From: Microbulbifer sp. TB1203
GTDB taxonomy: Bacteria; Pseudomonadota; Gammaproteobacteria; Pseudomonadales; Cellvibrionaceae
Direction of reading: 5' to 3'
Length of the DNA: 64,000 bases
Assembly (NCBI RefSeq): GCF_030997045.1
Contig: NZ_CP116899.1
Coordinates: 1,798,001-1,862,000 of the forward strand
The position numbers and the translations under genes are program-made. Shown piece after piece: positions 16,760-26,185 of this stretch. Below the pieces are notes generated by a model. It was given only the letters and a program-made list of their open reading frames with translations, made no database searches and was not told the origin of the DNA. The stretch's first letter is position 1. Each line of letters opens with the position of its first letter.

Positions 16760-19165
16760 TTAGTGAGTGTGTATAGAACGTTGCGAGCGCTCCTCAGCCT
16801 GTTTCTGCAGCGCCGAATACTCCTCGTCGGACAGGGACTCCGGCTTGTGCTCCAGCGCCAGCTCCAACACCTGATCGATCCACTTGACCGGTTTAATGAC
16901 CAGGTCCTGCAGGATATTGTCCGGAATATCCTTTAAGTCGCGTTCATTATCTGCCGGGATCAGCACCGTCTTGATTCCCCCCCGGTGTGCCGCAAGCAGC
17001 TTCTCCTTGAGACCACCAATCCGCAGAACTTCTCCCCTCAGGGTGATTTCACCGGTCATGGCCACTTCCGAGCGCACCGGGATTCCAGTGAGCACCGAGG
17101 CCAGCGCGGTGCACATGCCGATACCCGCCGAGGGACCATCCTTGGGCGTCGCTCCCTCCGGCACATGGATATGAATATCGCGGGTCTCGTGAAAGTCCGG
17201 GGCAACGCCCAGAGACTGGGCCCGCGCGCGCACCACAGTGAGCGCGGCCTGGATCGATTCCTGCATCACGTCGCCGAGGGAGCCGGTCTTGACCACCCGG
17301 CCTTTGCCGGGGACTGCAGAAGCCTCGATGGTGAGCAGGTCGCCGCCTACCTCGGTCCAGGCCAGGCCGATCACCTGGCCGATTTTATTTTCCTTTTCCG
17401 CGCGGCCGAAATCATACTTGCGCACACCCAGCAGGTCTTCCAGTTGCTCTGGTTTGACGACCATTTTTTCACTGGTCTCTTCGCGCACATGCTTGGTCAC
17501 CACTTTGCGGCAGATCTTCGCAATCTCGCGATCCAGGTTGCGCACGCCAGCCTCACGGGTGTAATAGCGCACGATATCACGCACGGTATCGTTGCCCAGC
17601 GACAGTTCGTCGTCCTTCAAACCGGCGGCCTTGCGCTGCTTGGGCACCAGGTAACGCTGTGCGATGTTGAGTTTCTCATCCTCGGTGTAACCGGGCAGGC
17701 GAATCACCTCCATGCGGTCCAGCAGCGGGCCGGGAATGTTCATGGAGTTGGATGTGCATACGAACATCACGTCGGATAGATCGTAATCCACTTCCAGGTA
17801 GTGATCGTTGAACGATTTGTTCTGCTCCGGATCGAGCACTTCCAGCAGTGCCGAGGCGGGATCACCACGCTGATCCATACCCATCTTGTCCACTTCGTCG
17901 AGCAGGAATAGAGGGTTCTTGACCCCCACTTTGGAAATCTTCTGCACCAGCTTTCCGGGCAGCGAGCCGATATAGGTGCGCCGGTGGCCGCGGATTTCCG
18001 CTTCATCGCGCACACCGCCCAGGGCCATGCGCACATACTTGCGGTTGGTGGCACGGGCGACGGATTCACCCAATGAGGTCTTGCCCACCCCGGGCGGCCC
18101 CACCAGGCAGAGAATAGGCCCCTTGACCTTCTTCACCCGCTTTTGCACTGCCAGGTATTCGAGGATGCGCTCCTTGACTTCCTCCAGGCCGTAGTGGTCC
18201 TTTTCCAGGATTTCCTCCGCCTTTTTCAGATCGTGGCGCACGCGGCTGGCTTTTTTCCAGGGTACACTCAGCATCCAGTCGATATAGCTGCGCAGCACCG
18301 ACGCCTCCGCAGACATAGGCGACATCATTTTCAGTTTGCCCAGTTCCGCGCGGGTTTTCTTCTCCGCCTCCGCGGACATACCCGACTCGGCGATTTTTTT
18401 CTCCAGCTCTTCGACTTCGCTGGGCTCCTCGGTAATTTCACCCAGCTCTTTCTGAATGGCCTTCATCTGCTCATTCAGGTAGTACTCGCGCTGGCTCTTC
18501 TCCATCTGCTTCTTGACCCGGCCGCGGATGCGCTTCTCCACCTGGATCAGATCAATTTCCGAATCCATCAGGCCGAGCAAGTGTTCCAGGCGCTGTTTGA
18601 CGCTGGCGGTCTCCAGCAGCTCCTGTTTCTGCGGCAGCTCCAGGGACATATGCGCGGCGATCGTATCCGCCAGGCGGCCCGGCTCGTCGATGCCCGACAG
18701 GGAGGTGATCACCTCATTGGGGACCTTCTTGCTGACCGATACATACTGTTCAAACTGGGTCATCGCCGAGCGAACCAGAGCCTCAGCTTCAGCCTCCGGC
18801 AGCTCTTCGGTCTCCATGGGTTCGACTGTGGCCCGGTAGTGGGTGTCACCGTCGGTGACCTCCAGGATATTGACCCGGCGGCTGCCCTCCACCAGCACCT
18901 TGACGGTGCCGTCGGGCAGTTTGAGCAGTTGCAGGACACTGGCAACGGTGCCTACCCGGTAGATATCTTCCGCACCGGGATCATCCTCGGACGCCTGGCG
19001 CTGTGCCACCAGCAGTACCTGTTTGTCGTTGCGCATCGCCGCTTCCAACGCATCGATGGATTTCTCCCGGCCGACAAACAGCGGAATCACCATGTGCGGA
19101 TAGACGACGACGTCACGCAGCGGTAACAGCGGGTATTCAAGTGTGGTATCGGATGGCTGGTCCAT
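16760..19165 (-). CDS. lon: ATP-dependent protease Lon
   Basis: An 801-residue AAA+ serine protease that degrades misfolded and regulatory proteins. The N-terminal substrate domain begins at PLLPLRDVVVYPHMVIPLFVGR. Walker A is GPPGVGKTSLG (near residue 355), Walker B is LFLLDEVDKM, and the catalytic serine in DGPSAGIGM is Ser679, with the dyad lysine about 40 residues later. I start it at the ATG at 19165, which has AGGAG five bases upstream and the conserved N-terminus; an in-frame extension to 19210 lacks support. Upstream lies a sigma-32-like promoter. It sits in the order clpX-lon-hupB. Confidence 0.98.
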   Translation of the reverse strand: MDQPSDTTLEYPLLPLRDVVVYPHMVIPLFVGREKSIDALEAAMRNDKQVLLVAQRQASEDDPGAEDIYRVGTVASVLQLLKLPDGTVKVLVEGSRRVNILEVTDGDTHYRATVEPMETEELPEAEAEALVRSAMTQFEQYVSVSKKVPNEVITSLSGIDEPGRLADTIAAHMSLELPQKQELLETASVKQRLEHLLGLMDSEIDLIQVEKRIRGRVKKQMEKSQREYYLNEQMKAIQKELGEITEEPSEVEELEKKIAESGMSAEAEKKTRAELGKLKMMSPMSAEASVLRSYIDWMLSVPWKKASRVRHDLKKAEEILEKDHYGLEEVKERILEYLAVQKRVKKVKGPILCLVGPPGVGKTSLGESVARATNRKYVRMALGGVRDEAEIRGHRRTYIGSLPGKLVQKISKVGVKNPLFLLDEVDKMGMDQRGDPASALLEVLDPEQNKSFNDHYLEVDYDLSDVMFVCTSNSMNIPGPLLDRMEVIRLPGYTEDEKLNIAQRYLVPKQRKAAGLKDDELSLGNDTVRDIVRYYTREAGVRNLDREIAKICRKVVTKHVREETSEKMVVKPEQLEDLLGVRKYDFGRAEKENKIGQVIGLAWTEVGGDLLTIEASAVPGKGRVVKTGSLGDVMQESIQAALTVVRARAQSLGVAPDFHETRDIHIHVPEGATPKDGPSAGIGMCTALASVLTGIPVRSEVAMTGEITLRGEVLRIGGLKEKLLAAHRGGIKTVLIPADNERDLKDIPDNILQDLVIKPVKWIDQVLELALEHKPESLSDEEYSALQKQAEERSQRSIHTH

Positions 19166-19267
19166 GGAACTCCTCTCGGCCCGAACACTGGGGGTTGGCG
19201 CGGCATTCAATGGCTTCTGGTCAAAGAACCGTCAGTCTCAAGTGGTCACCGCCAGCTAGTTGCTAAA

Positions 19268-19295
19268 GATTGGGGGCCGGCGACTGGAATACAAG
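19268..19295 (-). promoter_or_regulatory. Possible sigma-32 (heat-shock) promoter of lon
   Basis: On the minus strand CTTGTAT, a 13-base spacer and CCCCAATCT resemble the RpoH consensus CTTGAAA-N11-16-CCCCATNT with a few mismatches. It would give a leader of about 95 bases for lon, which is heat-inducible in E. coli. Confidence 0.5.
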
Positions 19296-19382
19296 TCTAA
19301 TCTAAACGGGAATTTGCGCCGACATAAAAAACGGCAGGGCCGAAGATCTGACCGGTCAAGCCATCTGGTGGTCGGCACGAAC

Positions 19383-19408
19383 AAAAAAAGCCCCTTAGCG
19401 GGGCTTTT
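19383..19408 (-). terminator. Terminator of clpX
   Basis: On the minus strand AAAAGCCCC-GCTAA-GGGGCTTTTTTT, 18 bp after the clpX stop. It separates clpX from lon. Confidence 0.93.
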
Positions 19409-19425
19409 CTTCGCAGCCTGCCGGT

Positions 19426-20709
<1,284 letters not shown>

Positions 20710-20884
20710 CAAAATACTCCGTGGTCTCTCAGCCAGCCGGCGGCCCGGCTATCAATCGGTCTTTGTTCAATAGCAAGATGCTGTGTTTTGGCGGGTTTTT
20801 CAAGCCCTTTGTGATGGCACCCGGGGTTCCGAATGCCAGATCAGACAATCGGCACCTCAGTCGACCAGAAATGACCAACCGGTC

Positions 20885-21526
20885 TTATTTTTCGGCAACC
20901 AGGCGGCGTGCCAGCACATCGTCCACCAAGCCGTATTCCTTCGCCTCCTCGGCGGCCAGGAAGTGGTCGCGCTCAGTGTCCCGCTCTATTTCCTCCACAC
21001 TGCGACCGCTGTGATGCGCCAACAGTTCATTCAGGCGGTGGCGGATCTTGAGGATTTCCTGCGCGTGGATATGGATATCGCTGGCCTGGCCCTGAGCACC
21101 GCCGCTGGGCTGATGAATCATCACCCGGGAGTTTGGAGTCGCATAACGCTTGCCGTTGGCGCCTGAGGCCAGTAGGAAGGCACCCATACTGCAGGCCTGA
21201 CCTATGCACATGGTGCTCACGTCCGGCTTGATAAACTGCATGGTGTCGTAGATAGACATGCCGGCGGTCACCGACCCGCCGGGAGAATTGATATACAGGT
21301 GGATGTCCTTGTCGGGGTTTTCCGCCTCGAGGAACAAGAGCTGCGCGACCACCAGATTGGCCATATGGTCTTCAACCTGGCCAACCAGAAAAATCACCCG
21401 CTCCTTTAACAGACGGGAGTAAATGTCGAAGGAGCGCTCGCCTCTGGCAGTCTGCTCCACCACCATGGGCACCAGGCCGGTGGCTGTCGGATCAATAGAG
21501 GACTGGGGATATTCGAAACGTGCCAT
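20885..21526 (-). CDS. clpP: ATP-dependent Clp protease proteolytic subunit ClpP
   Basis: A 213-residue serine peptidase forming the tetradecameric chamber used with ClpX. The catalytic triad is Ser113 (GQACSMGAFLL), His138 (RVMIHQPSGG) and the Asp of ERDTERD (about 183). The N-terminus LVPMVVEQTARGERSFDIYSR carries the axial loop and the usual short propeptide. The IGF-loop docking partner is ClpX, encoded next. Confidence 0.98.
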   Translation of the reverse strand: MARFEYPQSSIDPTATGLVPMVVEQTARGERSFDIYSRLLKERVIFLVGQVEDHMANLVVAQLLFLEAENPDKDIHLYINSPGGSVTAGMSIYDTMQFIKPDVSTMCIGQACSMGAFLLASGANGKRYATPNSRVMIHQPSGGAQGQASDIHIHAQEILKIRHRLNELLAHHSGRSVEEIERDTERDHFLAAEEAKEYGLVDDVLARRLVAEK

Positions 21527-21652
21527 AGGTACCGTTGCTTCCTTTTTTGGCTATTAGGCGAGAACGCCGGGCCGGCGGCGCAAAACTGAAAAAATCGGTC
21601 TTTCTGAGCTTAACCGGTCAGGCGTGAGAAAGCCAGCCGGGGAAGGGGAAGG

Positions 21653-21686
21653 AAAAGATCGGCGCCCACCCTTGCGAACGCCGATC
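21653..21686 (-). terminator. Terminator of tig
   Basis: On the minus strand GATCGGCG and CGCCGATC form an eight-pair stem around a 14-base loop, followed by TTTTCC. It lies just past the tig stop, so clpP probably has its own promoter in the 126 bp that follow. Confidence 0.82.
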
Positions 21687-21694
21687 GGCAGGCA

Positions 21695-23008
21695 TCAACC
21701 CTGTTGCTGGGGCTTGATCACATCGTCGTAGTTGCTTTCAACATCACTGACTTCGGCGGCCTCCAACACGAAATCCACCACCTGGTCTTCCAGCACGACG
21801 GACTCCACACCGGACAGCAGTTCGCGGTTGCTGTAATAGTATTCCACCACCTCTTCCGGCTGCTGGTAGGTGGAGGCCAGCTCCTCGACCTTGGTCTTGA
21901 CGCGATCCGCATCCACCGAGATTTTGTTTTGCTTGACGATCTCGCCAACCACCAGGCCGAGCACCACGCGACGCTTGGCCTGTTCTTCAAACATGGTATC
22001 CGGAAGCATTCTCGCCGCGTCTTCCGCAGGGATCTGGCCGCCAAACTGCTGGACCATCTGGCTGCGCAGGGTGCGCACTTCGCCGGCCACTAGTGCCGCC
22101 GGCAGCTCCACCTGATGCTTCTCGAACAGCTGGTCCATCACCTGGGTTTTGACCTTGTTCAACGCCGCGTTTTTCAATTCGCGCTGCATGTTGCCGCGCA
22201 CTTCCTCGCGGAACTTCTCTTCACCGCCCTCTTCCACACCGTAGGATTTGAAGAATTCTTCATTCAGCTCGGGCAGCTCGGGTTTTTCGGACGCAGTGAC
22301 CTTGATATTGAAAGTGACCTCGGCGCCGCGCAGATTTTCCGCCTGGTAATCCTCCGGGAAGGTGACCTCGATATCCTTTTCCTCACCGGGCTTCATCCCC
22401 AGAATGCCGTCTTCGAAACCGGGGATCATCTGGCCGGAACCGAGCACCAGCTTTTGGCCTTCCGCCTTGCCGCCCTCGAACTCCTCGCCGTCCTTGCGGC
22501 CGACGAAATCGATGGTCACACGGTCGCCTTTCTGCGCCTTGCGTTTGGTCTCCTTCCAATCGGATTGCTGCTTGCGCAGCACTTCGATCATATTGTCCAC
22601 GTCCTTGTCGGTGACTTCCGCCGCGGGACGCTCCACTTTCAGCGTTCCCAGGTCGGTCAGCTCGACTTCCGGGTAAACCTCAAAAGTAGCGGTGTATTCC
22701 AGGTTTTCGCCGGGAGCGGTCTGTTTGGCCTCGATGCTCGGCTGGCCGGCGGGTTTCACCTGTTCTTTCTGCACCGCTTCGTAGAAAGAGCGGCTCATGA
22801 CTTCGCCAAGCACTTCCTGACGCACACCGGCACCAAACTTCTGGCGTACCACTTTCAACGGCACTTTGCCTTTGCGAAAGCCGTTGATGCGCACGGTTTT
22901 GGCCGCCTGCTGGAGGCGCTTGTCCACTTCCTTGTCGACGATTTCCGCCGGCAAATTAACCGTTAAGCGACGCTCCAGGCCGGAAGTTGTTTCAATGGAA
23001 ACCTGCAT
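21695..23008 (-). CDS. tig: Trigger factor
   Basis: A 437-residue ribosome-bound chaperone and prolyl isomerase. The ribosome-binding loop is GFRKGKVPLKVV (about 44-55), close to the canonical G-F-R-x-G-K-x-P signature. The FKBP-like domain lies at about 160-245 (GDRVTIDFVGRKDGEEFEGG, MIPGFEDGILGMKPGE) and the helical C-terminal arms follow. The ATG has GAGGATCAAC immediately upstream. Gene order tig-clpP-clpX-lon is the conserved proteobacterial one. Confidence 0.97.
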   Translation of the reverse strand: MQVSIETTSGLERRLTVNLPAEIVDKEVDKRLQQAAKTVRINGFRKGKVPLKVVRQKFGAGVRQEVLGEVMSRSFYEAVQKEQVKPAGQPSIEAKQTAPGENLEYTATFEVYPEVELTDLGTLKVERPAAEVTDKDVDNMIEVLRKQQSDWKETKRKAQKGDRVTIDFVGRKDGEEFEGGKAEGQKLVLGSGQMIPGFEDGILGMKPGEEKDIEVTFPEDYQAENLRGAEVTFNIKVTASEKPELPELNEEFFKSYGVEEGGEEKFREEVRGNMQRELKNAALNKVKTQVMDQLFEKHQVELPAALVAGEVRTLRSQMVQQFGGQIPAEDAARMLPDTMFEEQAKRRVVLGLVVGEIVKQNKISVDADRVKTKVEELASTYQQPEEVVEYYYSNRELLSGVESVVLEDQVVDFVLEAAEVSDVESNYDDVIKPQQQG

Positions 23009-23050
23009 GTTGATCCTCGTGAGACTCTTTCTGCTTTTTGCGCCGGGGCG

Positions 23051-23097
23051 CCAAATACAAACAGCCCGCGCCTACACCCTCAGGCGGCACGGGCTGC
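23051..23097 (-). terminator. Terminator downstream of tRNA-Leu
   Basis: On the minus strand CAGCCCG-T-GCC and GGC-GCGGGCTG pair across a short loop and are followed by TTTGTATTT. It lies between the tRNA 3' end and tig. Confidence 0.75.
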
Positions 23098-23108
23098 GGA
23101 ATTCGCTT

Positions 23109-23193
<85 letters not shown>

Positions 23194-23309
23194 AAAAACT
23201 TCCCCGACGCTAACTCATTGATATCTATGCAATTTACCGCATACACACCGGGGCCCGGCGGCGAGGGGAGCAGATTGTGCCACAGGCGGTGGGGGGCTTC
23301 AATATATAG

Positions 23310-23423
23310 GGACCCGGGAAAGAATGCCGACATCTGATGCGAAGGCCCCGCTGTCGGGGGCATTCGTGAAACATTTGCCGATCAGGCTGTCGGGCGAGCG
23401 GCCACCGGCGGCGGGGCCGCCAT
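23310..23423. repeat. Dispersed intergenic repeat, family C, copy 2
   Basis: Starts GGGACCCGGGAAAGAATGCC and ends CGGCGGCGGGGCCGCC. It shares ordered landmarks with 9061-9242. It fills the gap between the tRNA-Leu upstream region and the end of the cupin-protein gene. This copy has a single 7-bp unit at its left end where copy 1 has seven. Confidence 0.65.
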
Positions 23424-23428
23424 CGAGT

Positions 23429-24760
23429 TCAACGCTTGGATTCAGCGACCAGCAGAGCCGTTCCCGCTACAGCCGAAACCACGTCCATTGCCGCCCCTGA
23501 GGCCAGCAGCCAGGCGGTCTCCGCCTCTGCTGGAATGCCGCCTAACTTCAGTTCGCCACCGACCACCATGGCGATCCGATAACTCTCCCCGCCATCCAGG
23601 TGATAGTCGCCGGGAACAAAGAAGCGGATGCGGTCGACGGTAAAGTCGGCAAAGTCCACAATGCGCTCGCGCACAAAGTGGCCGTCGCTTTCCAGCTCCA
23701 GGAAAGGCGCCTGTTCCGGCGTATCCAGCCGCACCTTGGCGAGCGCCTCTTCCGTATCCCAATGCCCCTGGGTCAGCACCTTCTGCGCAAAGGAGAGTAT
23801 CTTGCGCTCGTACACCGGGGTCTGGAACTCCACCGTGCGCACACCGTGCTGCAGCGAGTGTGGCGTATGGGTGGGGACCGAAATCACATCGCCGACCTCC
23901 AGCGGGCGCAGCGCGGTAAAGCTGTCCATGGCCGCGCGCAGGCGCTTTTCTTCCCCGTGCAGCTCTTGCGGAAGCTGGTCCGCCCACGCCTTCAACAGCT
24001 CCGCCGGCAGCGGTTCATTGGCGTCGTATCCCCCCCCTTCACGCAGGATATCGAAGCGGTGATCCACCTCCTCCCGCACCAGCCGGTACTCGGCGACGGC
24101 CTCGCGGTAGGCGGCGAGAAACGCCTCGTCGGATCCCATCTCCCGGCGCTTGCGCTGGTTGAACCCAAAGCGAATGGCACCGCGCCCATCGGGCCAGGCC
24201 CGCGGATCCACCCGGGTGACGATATAGATTTCGCGCTTTTCCTCGTGCATCTCGAAATAGAGGTCGCCGTAGACCTCATCCGGCAAGGGGTCGAGGATCT
24301 TGAGCAGGTTTATACCCCGCTCGTCGCCGGCGGCGAAACGCCGCGGCAGCGCCGCCAGCAGCCAGGGCAGCGGTACCAGCCGCCCCGGCTCACCCACCCC
24401 CGACTGACCCCGCTGCTCGATGCCGCTGTACCAGATCTCCCGCCCCCAGGGTTTCGGAACCGATACCGGCTGCAGCGGCAGCGGCGCATCCAGGTCGAAA
24501 ACCGGGAGTTCCAGTCGCTCGGCCAGTTGCCGCGCGCCCTCCCCCTCGTCCGGTTCGGCTTTTTTCCCAACGGCGGCGTACACCGGGCCGCCCTCCGTCT
24601 CGCGCCAGAAGAGTGTCAGCAGCGGCAGTTCCGGCTCACCGGGCAGGTAGTACTGGCAATGCACAAAGCGCACCGTCAGGGAGAAAGGGGACTGATCCCG
24701 CGCGGCCAGCAGTTGGTCAAGGCAGGTTTCGGGAGATGGGTGATCGACGACTTGCAACAA
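23429..24760 (-). CDS. Cupin protein related to type I phosphomannose isomerase
   Basis: A 443-residue protein with mannose-6-phosphate-isomerase-like features. KPWGREIWYSG is at about residue 105; a block LKILDPLPDEVYGDLYFEMHEEK replaces the usual QVHPDD zinc motif; and a C-terminal cupin block VPTHTPHSLQHGVRTVEFQTP matches the P-x-G-x-x-H-A-L and E-x-Q elements. The canonical Gln-x-His-Pro zinc ligands are not evident, so catalysis on mannose 6-phosphate is doubtful. The start is TTG, with GGAGAG eight bases upstream. No sugar-nucleotide genes are adjacent, so its role cannot be inferred from context. Confidence 0.65.
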   Translation of the reverse strand: MLQVVDHPSPETCLDQLLAARDQSPFSLTVRFVHCQYYLPGEPELPLLTLFWRETEGGPVYAAVGKKAEPDEGEGARQLAERLELPVFDLDAPLPLQPVSVPKPWGREIWYSGIEQRGQSGVGEPGRLVPLPWLLAALPRRFAAGDERGINLLKILDPLPDEVYGDLYFEMHEEKREIYIVTRVDPRAWPDGRGAIRFGFNQRKRREMGSDEAFLAAYREAVAEYRLVREEVDHRFDILREGGGYDANEPLPAELLKAWADQLPQELHGEEKRLRAAMDSFTALRPLEVGDVISVPTHTPHSLQHGVRTVEFQTPVYERKILSFAQKVLTQGHWDTEEALAKVRLDTPEQAPFLELESDGHFVRERIVDFADFTVDRIRFFVPGDYHLDGGESYRIAMVVGGELKLGGIPAEAETAWLLASGAAMDVVSAVAGTALLVAESKR

Positions 24761-24778
24761 AACGACTCTCCACTAAAT

Positions 24779-24850
24779 GTAGGAGCGGCCGTTGGCCGCG
24801 ATCGAGAGTGGTTCAATCCACAATTGATCGCGGCCAACGGCCGCTCCTAC
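24779..24850. repeat. REP-like palindrome 1
   Basis: Perfect 24-bp arms (24780-24803 and 24826-24849) beginning TAGGAGCGGCCGTTGGCCGC, with a 22-base loop that itself contains GTGG/CCAC. Located upstream of the cupin gene start and downstream of fadA. It belongs to the family also seen at 26084, 44269, 55138, 58598 and 61009. Confidence 0.92.
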
Positions 24851-24888
24851 CGGGCTTTCACGCGGCCCTATAAAGGCCGCGACAAAGC

Positions 24889-26064
24889 CTACACTCTTTC
24901 CACAATCGTGGTAATACCCTGGCCAAGGCCAATGCACATGGTGGACACACCCAGGTCCCCGCCCTCGTTCTGCATCACCGACAGCAGGGTACCGGTGATA
25001 CGCACGCCGGAGCAGCCAAAGGGGTGACCCAGGGCGATGGCGCCGCCGTAGAGGTTCACCTTCTCGTCCATCTGGTCGAGCAGCTCCAGGTCTTTCAACA
25101 CCGGCAGCGCCTGGGCGGCGAAGGCCTCGTTCAGCTCCATCTTGTCGATATCCCCGATACTGAGACCGGCGCTCTTCAGTGCCTTCCGGGTGGAAGGCAC
25201 CGGGCCGTAACCCATAATCGACGGATCCACACCGGCCACGGCCATCTCGCGCACCCGGGCGATGGGCGTCAGGCCCAGGGACTGGGCGCGCTCGGCGGAC
25301 ATCACCAGCATCACCGAGGCGCCGTCGGTGATCTGCGAGGAGGTACCAGCGGTCACCTGGCCGTGCTTGGGGTCGAACGCCGGCTTCAGTTCCGCCAGCT
25401 TTTCCACGGTGGTGTCCGGACGGATAGTCTGGTCGCTCTCCACCAGGTAGGGCACGCCGTCGTCGTCGTGGCCTTCGATGGCGATGATCTCTTTGTTGAA
25501 CTTGCCCTCATTGGTGGCCGCGGCGGCGCGCTGGTGGGAGCGCGCGCCAAACTCGTCCATCTGTTGGCGCTGGATACCGTGCATCATCGCCAGGTATTCC
25601 GCGGTCATGCCCATGGAGCCCGCGGCTTTGGCCATAGTGCGGCCCAGCATTGGGTTGGGGCTCACGTGTTCCATCATGTTCAGGTGCCCCATGTGCTCGA
25701 CGCCGCCGACCACGTAGACATCGCCCAGGCCGGCGCGGATACTGGCGGCGGCGGTATGCAGCGCGGACATGGAGGAGCCGCACAGGCGGTTGACCGTCTG
25801 CGCGGGTACGGTGTGCGGCAGGCCGGCACGCAGCAGGATAAAACGGGCCACGTTGAAGCCCTGCTCGTCCCGCTGCATCACACAGCCCCAGATCAGGTCA
25901 TCGATCTCCGCGGGGTCCAGTTTGTCGTTGCGCTCCAGGAATTTCTTCAGCAGCTCCGCGGACATGTCGTCGGCGCGTACATGGCGGTAAATACCGTTCT
26001 TGGAGCGGCCCATGGCCGTGCGGGCATAGTCGACGATTACGGCATCTCTGGGATTTAAACTCAT
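24889..26064 (-). CDS. fadA: 3-ketoacyl-CoA thiolase FadA (beta subunit of the fatty-acid oxidation complex)
   Basis: A 391-residue thiolase that cleaves 3-ketoacyl-CoA to acetyl-CoA and a shortened acyl-CoA. Catalytic residues are Cys95 (VNRLCGSSM), His347 (GHPFGCSG) and Cys377 (MCIGLGQG). The length matches Pseudomonas FadA (391). The ATG at 26064 has GGAG seven bases upstream. It is the second gene of a fadBA operon; a long perfect hairpin lies between it and fadB, 121 bp of spacing in all. Confidence 0.97.
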   Translation of the reverse strand: MSLNPRDAVIVDYARTAMGRSKNGIYRHVRADDMSAELLKKFLERNDKLDPAEIDDLIWGCVMQRDEQGFNVARFILLRAGLPHTVPAQTVNRLCGSSMSALHTAAASIRAGLGDVYVVGGVEHMGHLNMMEHVSPNPMLGRTMAKAAGSMGMTAEYLAMMHGIQRQQMDEFGARSHQRAAAATNEGKFNKEIIAIEGHDDDGVPYLVESDQTIRPDTTVEKLAELKPAFDPKHGQVTAGTSSQITDGASVMLVMSAERAQSLGLTPIARVREMAVAGVDPSIMGYGPVPSTRKALKSAGLSIGDIDKMELNEAFAAQALPVLKDLELLDQMDEKVNLYGGAIALGHPFGCSGVRITGTLLSVMQNEGGDLGVSTMCIGLGQGITTIVERV

Positions 26065-26083
26065 TTCAATTCTCCAGTATCGC

Positions 26084-26171
26084 TGTAGGAGCGGCGGGGC
26101 GGCCATCCGCCGCTGGCCGCGACTCTCTGCTATCGCGGCCAGCGGCGGATGGCCGCCCCGCCGCTCCTACA
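26084..26171. repeat. REP-like palindrome 2 with 39-bp perfect arms, between fadB and fadA
   Basis: Arms 26084-26122 and 26133-26171 are exact reverse complements separated by 10 bases (CTCTCTGCTA). They start TGTAGGAGCGGCGGGGCGGC and share the ends of the REP family, with an insertion that makes them longer. In the fadBA transcript this would form a very stable intercistronic hairpin without a T-run. Confidence 0.95.
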
Positions 26172-26185
26172 GGAAGATTGTTCTG

